The translations under genes were made by a program, and so were the position numbers. A stretch of 64,000 nt of DNA from Halioxenophilus aromaticivorans (lineage in GTDB: Bacteria; Pseudomonadota; Gammaproteobacteria; Pseudomonadales; Cellvibrionaceae): contig NZ_AP031496.1 in assembly GCF_042850945.1 (NCBI RefSeq), forward strand, positions 620,001 to 684,000, in the 5' to 3' direction. The notes under the pieces are model-generated. The model was not told the DNA's origin. It saw only the letters and a program-made list of their open reading frames with translations, and made no database searches. Shown one piece after another: positions 43,908-51,204 of this stretch (the stretch's first letter is position 1; each line of letters begins with the position of its first letter).

Positions 43908-44528
43908 ATGAATAAAAAAATATGGTATTGCGGTGGTGCAGGCGCAGTTTGTTTGGCTGTGGTCTTTTATTTAGTGCCGACTCAAGTAGATAAAGGTTCG
44001 ACATCGGAATTAAACTCAGTTTCGACGTCGATGACTACGCCGGTTGGTACGCAATTAACATTCAACTCCACTCCTACTGAAATCTCAGCGGCCGCCTCTG
44101 AAGCACAAGAACCAATAGCGACTACAGCGGGAGTGACGTCGGAAGCCCAGGAGGATGTTTTGGCGAAAGAGTCGCTGCCCATGCAGCACGAATTTTTGCT
44201 ACCGGTCGAAGAAGATGTGGCCTACACCGAACAGCAAATGCGATCATTAGAAATGAATTTCGAAACAGAAGCATACGACGTCCAGTGGGCACCAGTGGAA
44301 GAAGAGGCTGTATGGAACGACTTTGAGCAAGCGCATTTAGACAACAGCCACTTGGCTAGTGTGGATTGTCGAACGTCTACCTGTCGCATAGAGGTAATGC
44401 ACATAGATGCAGCGGCAGAATCTGAGTTTATGGTGGCGTTAATGCAACAAGCTAATGTACGCAGTGGCTCGATTCATCGAATACATAATGAAGACTCACT
44501 GGCAACCTTGATTTATACATCGCGTTAA
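43908..44528 (+). CDS. Membrane-anchored exported protein of unknown function
   Basis: A 206-residue protein with an N-terminal anchor (KKIWYCGGAGAVCLAVVFYLV, 3-23), then about 70 low-complexity Ser/Thr/Glu residues and a C-terminal domain. In the domain, LASVDCRTSTCRIEVMHIDAA has two Cys four residues apart, a pattern seen in several proteobacterial small exported proteins of unknown function. The preceding acidic part has EDVAYTEQQMRSLEMNFETE. Its ATG is preceded by the terminator of the upstream gene, so it either depends on read-through or is transcribed from an unseen promoter. No family recognised. Confidence 0.65.
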   Translation: MNKKIWYCGGAGAVCLAVVFYLVPTQVDKGSTSELNSVSTSMTTPVGTQLTFNSTPTEISAAASEAQEPIATTAGVTSEAQEDVLAKESLPMQHEFLLPVEEDVAYTEQQMRSLEMNFETEAYDVQWAPVEEEAVWNDFEQAHLDNSHLASVDCRTSTCRIEVMHIDAAAESEFMVALMQQANVRSGSIHRIHNEDSLATLIYTSR

Positions 44529-44637
44529 TTGTTTAACGGGTTTGTTACTTGCTATACACAGTCACTTTGACGTGAAATATTACGTAGCCAATAAGTTATC
44601 ACGCTCCAAAAGCGGCAAGGGTGCCACTTATAGGTCA

Positions 44638-45081
44638 TCACTTTCCGCTATAAAATTTTATAAAGGTGATGCCAGGAGCCAAGGTTAGGCGCCAAGCCAG
44701 CTCGTCTTCTCGGCTAAACGCGGCGTCTTGTTGGTAAAGCGCATCCATTAGGCTGTCCAGCCAAACGTCGAACAAATACAACGGAATCTTGTGCCCTTTG
44801 GGGCCGTGGGCATGGGCTAGCTTTTGCATTTCTTGGCTGACGTGTTTGGTGCGCGAAAATTCGATCAGCGTATCCAGCGAATCGTGCAGCATGGTTTTTT
44901 GCGCGCTCATATTGGTATTGGCAAACAGCGCGGCGATGGCGTCGGATTTGTGAATAAAAATGCGATAAAAGTCTTCAATAAGGGCCACGTTATAGGCCCC
45001 TTGGCCAACCAGTTTGGCGACGCTGTCATTGAATCGTTGCTCGTAGGTGGGGTGGGCAATTTGGCTGCTGGTCTGATTCAC
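44638..45081 (-). CDS. Globin-family protein
   Basis: A 147-residue all-helical single-domain globin. The pattern FYRIFIHKSDAIAALFANTN followed by QKTMLHDSLDTLIEFS and a His-rich segment LAHAHGPKGHKIP matches the single-domain globin / globin-sensor branch, with His90 or His92 as the likely proximal haem ligand. YLFDVWLDSLMDAL covers helices G and H. Oxygen or NO binding is probable. The gene stands alone, so its partner is unknown. Confidence 0.75.
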   Translation of the reverse strand: MNQTSSQIAHPTYEQRFNDSVAKLVGQGAYNVALIEDFYRIFIHKSDAIAALFANTNMSAQKTMLHDSLDTLIEFSRTKHVSQEMQKLAHAHGPKGHKIPLYLFDVWLDSLMDALYQQDAAFSREDELAWRLTLAPGITFIKFYSGK

Positions 45082-45224
45082 GGTCTTACCTATGCGCGTC
45101 TGCTGAAGACGCAGTTTAGGTTAGTCCGGTCAGGTTAGTTTTGGCCTAAATCAAACAGGCCCCGTGCAATTGATTGCATTGCTGTCTGATTGTTTGCAGC
45201 GCCGCCAATTCCTTAACCTACGCT

Positions 45225-45665
45225 TCAGTCAACTACCTCTCCTTCCACAACTTCTCCTTCCAGGGTGATGGCAAAACGCTTGCGGGCGGGTTTGCCGGCC
45301 AAGCGGGTGAAAGGCAGTTGCATTAGGTTCAGCGTAAGGTTCTGTATGATCTCATGCAGGTTTTCCTCTGCCTCCAGTAGGCGAGTGCGAGCCAGCAGCT
45401 GTTTCTGCTCCTGGCTCAGCGCTGCCCCCTGCAAAGCTTGTATCTGAGTCGCTAGCACCTGGCTCAGGTCGCGCCCCTCTACCAAGGCGTGTTCGACCTC
45501 GGCGCTTATGTCGTCCAATAGCCCCCAGGTTAGCGTATTTAAAAACTGATATTGCATGGCCATACCCGCCTGCATGGGCCCAAGCCAGTAGTTGGCAAAG
45601 GCCATATTGCTGGGGTTAAACCAGGTGCCATAAGGCACGCTACTGCTAAATTGAGCAAAGATCAC
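45225..45665 (-). CDS. Small protein of unknown function
   Basis: A 146-residue soluble protein starting at GTG 45665, which has an ideal AGGAGG 7 bases upstream. The N-terminal third is aromatic (PYGTWFNPSNMAFANYWLGPMQ, WGLLDD) and the rest is helical with many Gln, Leu and Glu residues (LSQVLATQIQALQGAALSQEQKQLLARTRLLEAEENL). A phasin-like or coiled-coil role is possible but not supported by a recognised motif. The C-terminus repeats GEVVEGEVVD, encoded by a short tandem DNA repeat. It lies divergent from phnA by 231 bases. Confidence 0.6.
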   Translation of the reverse strand: MIFAQFSSSVPYGTWFNPSNMAFANYWLGPMQAGMAMQYQFLNTLTWGLLDDISAEVEHALVEGRDLSQVLATQIQALQGAALSQEQKQLLARTRLLEAEENLHEIIQNLTLNLMQLPFTRLAGKPARKRFAITLEGEVVEGEVVD

Positions 45666-45896
45666 GGTCGGGCCTCCTGATGGATTTCGGGGTTGAGATT
45701 ACTGGCGTGGTGTTAAAATTGTAAGTGTGTATTGTCAACATTGCGTGCAACCAGCGCGCCAAGGCTTGGCCAAATCTGCTATGCTGCGCACCACAAAATA
45801 ACTCCCTCAAATCGCCCATGGTTGTGGCTTTACTTACCCAGTGGGTTAGACCGCGTTAGCCTGTTTTAGTGGCGAGATGTTGTTAGGAAGCAAAAC

Positions 45897-46460
45897 ATGA
45901 GTAAGCAAACGGCTCTTAAGCGCGCCGGCAAACAGTGTGAGCTGTGTGGTGCCCCCGGTTATCCTCAGGAGTACACCATTCCGTTTTCGGAAGGCATTAA
46001 GGAAGATCAAGCCAGTGTGGCGGTGTGCGAGCGCTGCATGTTAGAGATCAACCGTAACCCACTGAACACCGACCACTGGATGTGCCTGCAAAGCAGCGCC
46101 TGGAGCCCCCACGCGCCAGTGCAAGTATTGGCCTACCGAATCCTCCGGCAGATCGACGACGAAGATTGGTCCCTCAACCTGTTGGATTCCATGTTTATGG
46201 AGGCCGATACCAAAGCTTGGGCAGAGCAGGGCGAAAACGAAGAAGCCAGCAATTGTGCCGATTGCAACGGCAACCCATTGTACGCCGGCGATACGGTAAC
46301 GGTGGTTAAAGACCTGCCGGTAAAAGGCACCGGCTTTGTGGCCAAACGCGGCACCGCGGTGCGGGGTATCTCGCTCACCAATAACCCCATGCACATTGAA
46401 GGCAAGGTCAATGGCACCCGGGTAGTTTTACTGACTAAATTTGTTAAAAAGCAGAATTAA
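45897..46460 (+). CDS. PhnA-domain zinc-ribbon protein
   Basis: A 187-residue PhnA/YjdM-type protein. The N-terminal zinc ribbon has Cys14, Cys17, Cys44 and Cys47 (KQCELCGAPG, VAVCERCML). The C-terminal PhnA domain reads NCADCNGNPLYAGDTVTVVKDL, FVAKRGTAVRGISLTNNPMHIEGK and VVLLTKFVKK. Despite the name, most members are not phosphonate hydrolases and their role is unclear. AGGAAG lies 9 bases before the ATG. It is 2 bases upstream of the dihydrofolate reductase gene, so the two form a likely operon. Confidence 0.85.
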   Translation: MSKQTALKRAGKQCELCGAPGYPQEYTIPFSEGIKEDQASVAVCERCMLEINRNPLNTDHWMCLQSSAWSPHAPVQVLAYRILRQIDDEDWSLNLLDSMFMEADTKAWAEQGENEEASNCADCNGNPLYAGDTVTVVKDLPVKGTGFVAKRGTAVRGISLTNNPMHIEGKVNGTRVVLLTKFVKKQN

Positions 46461-46462
46461 TC

Positions 46463-46954
46463 GTGGCCAGAATCAACGTTATTTACGCCCGTTCTCTCAA
46501 CCACTGTATTGGCAAGGGCGGTTCTTTGCCTTGGCATCTGCCCAAGGAGTACGCCCATTTCAAAAAAACCACCCTGGGCCACCCCATCATCATGGGCCGC
46601 AAAACCTACGAGGATCACAAATCGGTTTTACCGGGCCGTTTGAATATTGTGATCACTCGGCAAAAAGATTACCAAGCGCTACCGGGCATTGAATTGGTGG
46701 CAAGCCTAGAAGAGGGCATCGAGCTGGCTAGGCAGCACAGCGACGATATTTTTATCATCGGAGGTGTGCATTTTTTCACCCAGGGTGTCGCCATGGCCGA
46801 TAGGGTGTACGAGACGGTGGTGGATGTGGAAATCGACGGCGATGCTTACCTGCCCAATTTCGATTTTAGCCAGTGGCGTACCGAAACCTTATTGACTCAC
46901 GAGCCGGATGAGCGCAACAAGCTCAAATTTACCGCTTACCTGCACCAGCGTTAG
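46463..46954 (+). CDS. folA: Dihydrofolate reductase
   Basis: A 163-residue DHFR that reduces dihydrofolate with NADPH. The fold markers are INVIYARSLNHCIGKGGSLPWHLPKEY (4-30, in two blocks), PIIMGRKTYEDHKSVLPGR (45-64), IIGGVHFF (about 103-110) and YLPNFDFSQW. The catalytic acid, Asp27 in E. coli, is Glu29 here (LPKEY), as in some trimethoprim-insensitive DfrA enzymes. GTG 46463 starts 2 bases after the phnA-like stop. The 3' end overlaps the convergent exonuclease gene by 4 bases. Whether this is the only folA of the genome is not visible. Confidence 0.9.
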   Translation: MARINVIYARSLNHCIGKGGSLPWHLPKEYAHFKKTTLGHPIIMGRKTYEDHKSVLPGRLNIVITRQKDYQALPGIELVASLEEGIELARQHSDDIFIIGGVHFFTQGVAMADRVYETVVDVEIDGDAYLPNFDFSQWRTETLLTHEPDERNKLKFTAYLHQR

Positions 46955-47451
46955 CCGGTGGCCGCCAGCTGCTTTGAGCGCAAAAAGGTTTGTTGAATCA
47001 CCAGGGCATCGGTGCTGGCGCGGTGCCGGTCAACCTGAAGCTGCTCAATCACCTGGGCTTTGGTGTTATCCCAGCAGTTGATTTGCGCCTCTGGCATCAG
47101 CGCCTCTATGGGGCTGAGGGTAAAAGTGGGCCGAATTCTGGCGTGGTAGAACAGTTTATCCAGCCAGGGTTTATCCACCACCCAACCGTCGGAATAGGCC
47201 TGGCAACTGCCCAAAAAAGCATTTAGGCAGTGGGCCACCTCAACGCCACTTTTGCCGCCTTCCGCCAATAGCTGGCGGCTAATATTGTGCACTGCCTGGG
47301 CCTCATCAGACCAATAGCACCATTCTGGGAAGGGTGTAATCAAACTGGAAAAGCGCCTGCCATCAGGCAAAACAGCGCCGATTTCAATCGGATAGCTCTC
47401 TGGCCCAAAGCCCGAGGCCTCTATGTCGATGATTGCAGGTGCGCGTAGCAT
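46951..47451 (-). CDS. DEDDh 3'-5' exonuclease
   Basis: A 166-residue exonuclease of the RNase T / DnaQ fold. Exo I has Asp9 and Glu11 (IIDIEASGFG). A middle Asp lies in the FPEWCYWSDEAQAVHNISRQLL or SDGWVVDKPWLD region, and Exo III reads DRHRASTDAL with His143 and Asp148. It probably acts on DNA or RNA ends; the specific substrate is unknown. ATG 47451 (MLRAPAIIDIEASG) is preferred over the 14-residue longer frame. It converges on folA with a 4-base overlap of stop regions. Confidence 0.85.
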   Translation of the reverse strand: MLRAPAIIDIEASGFGPESYPIEIGAVLPDGRRFSSLITPFPEWCYWSDEAQAVHNISRQLLAEGGKSGVEVAHCLNAFLGSCQAYSDGWVVDKPWLDKLFYHARIRPTFTLSPIEALMPEAQINCWDNTKAQVIEQLQVDRHRASTDALVIQQTFLRSKQLAATG

Positions 47452-47816
47452 GGTGGTCTCTGGTGGTGCGAGTTCTTGTCTCTTTAGTGCCAATTGGCGC
47501 TAACGGTAAACCTACCCGTTACTCAAGAGCGGTTTCAGTGTGCTTAAGGCAAAAAACGTCCCAAGGCGCCACCGCCATTGGCAGCACCTTATTTAGTTAT
47601 AGTTGGAATATTCATTTTGGGGAGCGATTGGCCCAAATTAAAGCCAATGAGGTGGGGTTTGGCGTAAGATTTTACGCTTTTTCTGCGTCGGCCTATTTGG
47701 GGCAATGGGCGGCATTCACTTCTTTTGATCACTAGTTCGCACTCATAAGGTGAGCTCGTCGGTGTTGCCTCTCGCCGCTTTATATTATTTTTGAATAATC
47801 AATCAGGGAGGCGGAT
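47452..47816. other. Intergenic region, 365 bp
   Basis: No convincing gene. A small hairpin with a T-run (GCGTAA-GATT-TTACGC-TTTTT, 47662-47682) lies in the middle but no plus-strand gene ends before it. GGGAGG (47806-47811) is the ribosome binding site of the following gene. Confidence 0.4.
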
Positions 47817-48401
47817 ATGAATACATTACTAACTAGTGCTGAACGCGCAAAGCTGACAGTTCAGTGCTCGAATATGCTCAATTGGAGTGACGGCGGGCAT
47901 TGGCAGGGAGCAGGACCAGCTCCTAACTGCCATGTTAAAGAGCGTGCGACCTCAACCAGCTCGCATACTTATAACTTTCCTACAGATGAAAGTGCGTCAA
48001 GGTGGAATTCGGATTGTGAGGCAGCCATCCGCCAAGTCGGGCATTTGGCAACAGGTGCGTTAACGGTAGGAACTACTATGGCTACCAGTGGTTTTGGAGG
48101 TATTGCTGTCGCTAGTCTTCTAGCCATAACAAAAGACGAAATTCAGGCAAGAATTCCTTATCCGCGTATGGAGAGGGGGTGGAGCTATAAAGTCCAATTC
48201 ACCTATGAGTTTCGATACAGTCCTATTCCTGGGTTTCCGAAAGGGCTTGTGCAAACAATTGAAACGGAATCGAGAAATCATGTGCGCGAAATTGTAGATC
48301 AAACCCACAGAGTACTTAAGTACCACTTGGACCAACTTCCTGACGGGCTAGCTAGGTTGCTCGCGACAAAGCCAGCAAGTCATACTGAGTCTGATTACTA
48401 A
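47817..48401 (+). CDS. Protein of unknown function with a central glycine-rich hydrophobic segment
   Basis: A 194-residue protein with an excellent ribosome binding site (GGGAGG, 5 bases from ATG), so translation is credible. There is no signal peptide. The N-terminal part is Trp/Ser/Cys-rich (MLNWSDGGHWQGAGPAPNCH). Residues about 76-103 form a hydrophobic Gly/Ala/Thr-rich helix (LATGALTVGTTMATSGFGG, IAVASLLAI). The C-terminal half is mixed and charged (YKVQFTYEFRYSPIPGFPKG). A leaderless protein with one such helix could be a small secreted membrane-active protein, but no family is recognised and neighbours give no help. Confidence 0.6.
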   Translation: MNTLLTSAERAKLTVQCSNMLNWSDGGHWQGAGPAPNCHVKERATSTSSHTYNFPTDESASRWNSDCEAAIRQVGHLATGALTVGTTMATSGFGGIAVASLLAITKDEIQARIPYPRMERGWSYKVQFTYEFRYSPIPGFPKGLVQTIETESRNHVREIVDQTHRVLKYHLDQLPDGLARLLATKPASHTESDY

Positions 48402-48418
48402 TTATGGTGCCATTACTG

Positions 48419-48586
48419 TTATTTACTTTTCTTTAAGCGTTTCTGCACCACCATATGGTCATAAACTATAGCGAACAAGAATAGTATGTAGGTTAAGACA
48501 AGTGTCGTTGTATCAGATACCGCAAACCAGCATATAGCGCCGCAGAGCAAAGCAATAAAGCATAAAAGTAGGGTTCGCATTGGCAT
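48419..48586 (-). CDS. Possible 55-residue membrane protein
   Basis: The frame from ATG 48586 to TAA 48419 encodes a 55-residue protein with two hydrophobic helices (LLLCFIALLCGAICWFAV and TLVLTYILFLFAIVYDHM) and a basic tail (QKRLKKSK), a sensible two-TM small protein with positive-inside topology. No clear ribosome binding site precedes it, which keeps confidence low. It is convergent with the unknown gene ending at 48401. The remaining 178 bases up to purC hold nothing obvious. Confidence 0.4.
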   Translation of the reverse strand: MPMRTLLLCFIALLCGAICWFAVSDTTTLVLTYILFLFAIVYDHMVVQKRLKKSK

Positions 48587-48764
48587 AGTAATTCTGTGTA
48601 GTTAGATTCCGTTGCTCAGCCGCTTTTCACAAGGGGCTATTCTTAGAGATAGGTTACCTGTAACTGAAGTTTGGTGCGATGTAAGTTGTGGTAGTTGTGA
48701 CACCCATCGCGCCTTTCTCGTCACGCTTTTCTTAGGTGGCTTATGGTAGGCGAGCTTAAGAGAG

Positions 48765-49865
48765 TTATACGGCCAATTTCATCTCAGCCATAGCGGCCAT
48801 GATTTCCTGGTAGGGATTCTCTACAGTTCTCATTGCTTTTCCGGTAATCGCCTCGGCCATATCGGTATAGGTTTTAGAAACCGCCGCAAACAACTCCGCC
48901 GGTAGTTCTGTGTTGCGCGCCAGTTGCTCTCGCTCTGGCATGCGATCTTTGTTTAGCAACACGTCGGCATCGGGTACAAAGTTGATCAGTGCCTGGCGGA
49001 AGTATTCTTTCGAGTTCTCCACAATGCGCCCTTCGCTGTAGGCGCTGGCGTCCCACAGGCGGGATGAATCCGGCGTTCCCACCTCGTCCATATAGATCAT
49101 CTGCTCTTCGCCGTCGCTGTTGGTTACGTAGCCAAATTCAAATTTGGTATCGACAAACAGTTGGCCAATTTTGGCCAGGGCGTCGGAGATTAGGCTAAAG
49201 CCTTGGCTGAGCAGGGTTTCGTAGTGGGCGATGTCGCTGTGCTTGCTGAAGTTAAAGGCGGCGTAGTTATCCACGATGTTCTGCTTGGATATGTTGACAT
49301 CGTCGGCGGCGGGTACGCCGGGGATGCCGTGCAGAATGCCCTTGGTGGATGGCGTCATCAGCAGCTCGTCCAGGCGCTGGTTTTGGCCCAGGCCATCGGG
49401 CAGGGTTTGGCCACAAAATTCCCGGTCGCCTTTGCTGTAGGCCCGCCACATAGAACCGGTGATGTACTGCCGGGCGATGGCCTCTATTTTGATGGGCCGC
49501 GCCTTTTGCACAATCCACACCAGTGGGTGGGGTACTTCTAATATATGGCTTGGCGCCAGACCTTGGCTTTTAAACAAGTCAAACCAGTGGCTGGCAATGG
49601 TGTTGAGGGCCGCGCCCTTACCGGGTACGCCGGCTAGGCCACCCTCGGCATGCCACACGCAGTCAAACGCTGACAAGCGATCACTAATCACCATCACCGC
49701 CAGCGGAGCGTCCGCCGGTACTGGGTAGCCCCGTTCTTGTATCAACCTTGCGCTATCTACCTCGGTAAGCCAGTACACCGAGCGCACTTTACCGCTGTGC
49801 ACGGCGGAGCCGGTGCGAATGGGCAGGTTGTCGTTAACGGCCAGAACGGTATCCGCAATGCTCAT
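48765..49865 (-). CDS. purC: SAICAR synthase, long form
   Basis: A 366-residue phosphoribosylaminoimidazole-succinocarboxamide synthase. It is the long form found in many gammaproteobacteria, about 130 residues longer than the E. coli enzyme. Visible blocks are GKVRSVYWL, MVISDRLSAFDCVWHAE, EAIARQYITGSMWRAYSKG, FVDTKFEFGYV and IYMDEVGTPDSSRLWDASAY. It catalyses the ATP-dependent joining of CAIR and aspartate in purine synthesis. Monocistronic, with the promoter in the 450-bp region upstream. Confidence 0.96.
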   Translation of the reverse strand: MSIADTVLAVNDNLPIRTGSAVHSGKVRSVYWLTEVDSARLIQERGYPVPADAPLAVMVISDRLSAFDCVWHAEGGLAGVPGKGAALNTIASHWFDLFKSQGLAPSHILEVPHPLVWIVQKARPIKIEAIARQYITGSMWRAYSKGDREFCGQTLPDGLGQNQRLDELLMTPSTKGILHGIPGVPAADDVNISKQNIVDNYAAFNFSKHSDIAHYETLLSQGFSLISDALAKIGQLFVDTKFEFGYVTNSDGEEQMIYMDEVGTPDSSRLWDASAYSEGRIVENSKEYFRQALINFVPDADVLLNKDRMPEREQLARNTELPAELFAAVSKTYTDMAEAITGKAMRTVENPYQEIMAAMAEMKLAV

Positions 49866-50315
49866 GGAGGTTCCTCAACGGTGCTTGTGAAAGTGGGCGG
49901 GCGGGGGCGGCATTCTAGCAGATGCCGTGCAGATCTCGCTATGAGGCTGGGTTTTGGGCAGCGGTTTACTGGCTAAGCACTAATATTGAACTAGTATTTA
50001 AAAAGTAATGAGATGTTAACGCCATAAGAGACACAATGTTATTGCCATTGGGATCATATTAGTATCTCAAGTGTTGACAATGGATAATCATTGTATATAC
50101 TTTTTATCAATGCACGCTGAAACGTCCAATAACCACCGTGGTGAGGCCCGCCTGAAACTTGGGCAAATATGTGGTTAAGACGGCGATATTAGCCCTGGGC
50201 GAGCACTATCAGTGCAGTGTGTAGACCTTAAACCAGTACAGGACTCCTAACCCATTTCCCGGTGTATTCGCCGGCCCGGTTTGGAGCTCCCGAGGCAAAA
50301 GACGGAGAAAGAAGA
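49866..50315. other. Divergent regulatory region of purC and the TonB-domain gene, 450 bp
   Basis: Contains a strong sigma-70 promoter for the plus-strand gene (listed separately) and a leader of about 210 bases after it with a small hairpin (CCAC-CGT-GGTG near 50132-50143). The purC promoter should lie in 49900-50040 but no element could be assigned. Confidence 0.5.
50074..50101 (+). promoter_or_regulatory. Sigma-70 promoter with an overlapping Fur-like palindrome
   Basis: TTGACA (50074-50079) and TATACT (50096-50101) are separated by 16 bases. The spacer is largely an inverted repeat ACAATG-GATAAT-CATTGT (50077-50094), whose right part GATAATCATT equals ten central bases of the Fur consensus. 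A repressor bound here would block the promoter. Fur control is inferred and would fit the downstream TonB-domain gene. Confidence 0.6.
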
Positions 50316-50723
50316 ATGAGAAAATTAATTCCATCGTTGCTGTTTGCAGGTGCGCTTGTGGGCTTCCAACCGACTATGGCAGAAGAGCGCCATAGCGCAA
50401 TCAAGGCTGATTTCAGCAATGTGGCTTCCATCGAAACGGTTAAAGATGTTGCCCCCGCGTTTCCGCGCTTGGCCGTGCGCACCGGTGCCGAGGGCCATGT
50501 GGTACTGTCCTACAATCTAGACGTGAACGGCAAGCCCGTTGATGTGAAAGTAGTTGAGGAGCACCCTAAGCGTGTTTTCACCTCCAGTGCCGTTAAGGCG
50601 CTTAAAGCTTCGCGCTTTTCGGTGACCGACGACGAAGGTACCTCATACGCAGTGAAAGGCCTGGCCCGTCGTTATGACTTTCAGCGCCCAGAAGCGGAGC
50701 TAAACCGCACTGCTCGCAACTAA
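50316..50723 (+). CDS. Periplasmic TonB C-terminal domain protein
   Basis: A 135-residue exported protein with a signal peptide cleaved after TMA (residue 22). The mature part is one TonB_C-like domain: AFPRLAVRTGAEGHVVLSYN, LDVNGKPVDVKVVEEHPKRVF and AVKALKASRF, with a variant end. It lacks the TM anchor and Pro-rich linker of true TonB, so it is a soluble stand-alone domain whose partner is unknown. ATG 50316 follows GGAGAAAG; the upstream 18-residue extension is rejected since the leader begins MRKLIPSLLFAG. A strong terminator follows. Confidence 0.8.
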   Translation: MRKLIPSLLFAGALVGFQPTMAEERHSAIKADFSNVASIETVKDVAPAFPRLAVRTGAEGHVVLSYNLDVNGKPVDVKVVEEHPKRVFTSSAVKALKASRFSVTDDEGTSYAVKGLARRYDFQRPEAELNRTARN

Positions 50724-50745
50724 GCCTTGCTCGCTAGCAAACACC

Positions 50746-50772
50746 AAAAAGCCCTGGATTCCAGGGCTTTTT
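50746..50772. terminator. Bidirectional intrinsic terminator
   Basis: AAAAAGCCCTGG (50746-50757) and CCAGGGCTTTTT (50761-50772) form a perfect 12-bp stem with an ATT loop, 23 bases after the TonB-domain stop. The A and T runs allow use from both sides, also for the minus-strand gene at 50814. Confidence 0.9.
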
Positions 50773-50813
50773 GCGTTTTGAGTGCGGTTTAAGCATAGCT
50801 TGCTTGAGCTGAC

Positions 50814-51017
50814 TTATTCAGATTCGGGCGCCGTATTCTCATCCGATTCGGTTTCGGTGTCATGCTCTTTGATAAAGCCGCGGATGAAGTGGCGTATTTC
50901 ACGGGCGGCGCTTGTGTCTAAGTGTTCACACAGGTTGATAAACTGCTCGCGCTCTTCCGTGTTGATGCGAATAATCAACTGGCTGTCTTTCTTTTTGGCC
51001 TTGTGTTTTTTGCTCAT
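50814..51017 (-). CDS. Small ribbon-helix-helix-like protein
   Basis: A 67-residue protein with a basic N-terminus (MSKKHKAKKKDSQLIIRINTEE), a beta-strand-like segment QLIIRIN followed by two helices (EEREQFINLCEHLDTSAAREIRHFIRGFIKE) and an acidic tail (TETESDENTAPESE). Strand-helix-helix with polar alternate residues on the strand suggests an Arc/CopG-type DNA-binding dimer. No toxin partner gene is adjacent: valS lies upstream. Family assignment is tentative. Confidence 0.6.
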   Translation of the reverse strand: MSKKHKAKKKDSQLIIRINTEEREQFINLCEHLDTSAAREIRHFIRGFIKEHDTETESDENTAPESE

Positions 51018-51204
51018 GGTGAAACCTAGATGCTGGGGCTTGGGTGATAGGGCTTAGTTTTACGGGTAGGCCTGTGGAGCCTAATATAGGCTGTATATAC
51101 ACTGCATGATACATTCCCCGCCAAAAAAGGCAACCGGCGTCCTTAGGCGCAGAGCAAAAGTACTCATCTATTCGTACAATTGCCAGCGCCGAAGGTTTGT
51201 ACGT

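Noticed and set aside
47662..47682. Intrinsic terminator on the plus strand
   Set aside because: The stem has only 6 bp and no plus-strand gene ends upstream of it.
47433..47735. Plus-strand 100-codon frame overlapping the exonuclease start
   Set aside because: Overlaps the 5' end of a real gene on the other strand and shows no domain or ribosome binding site.
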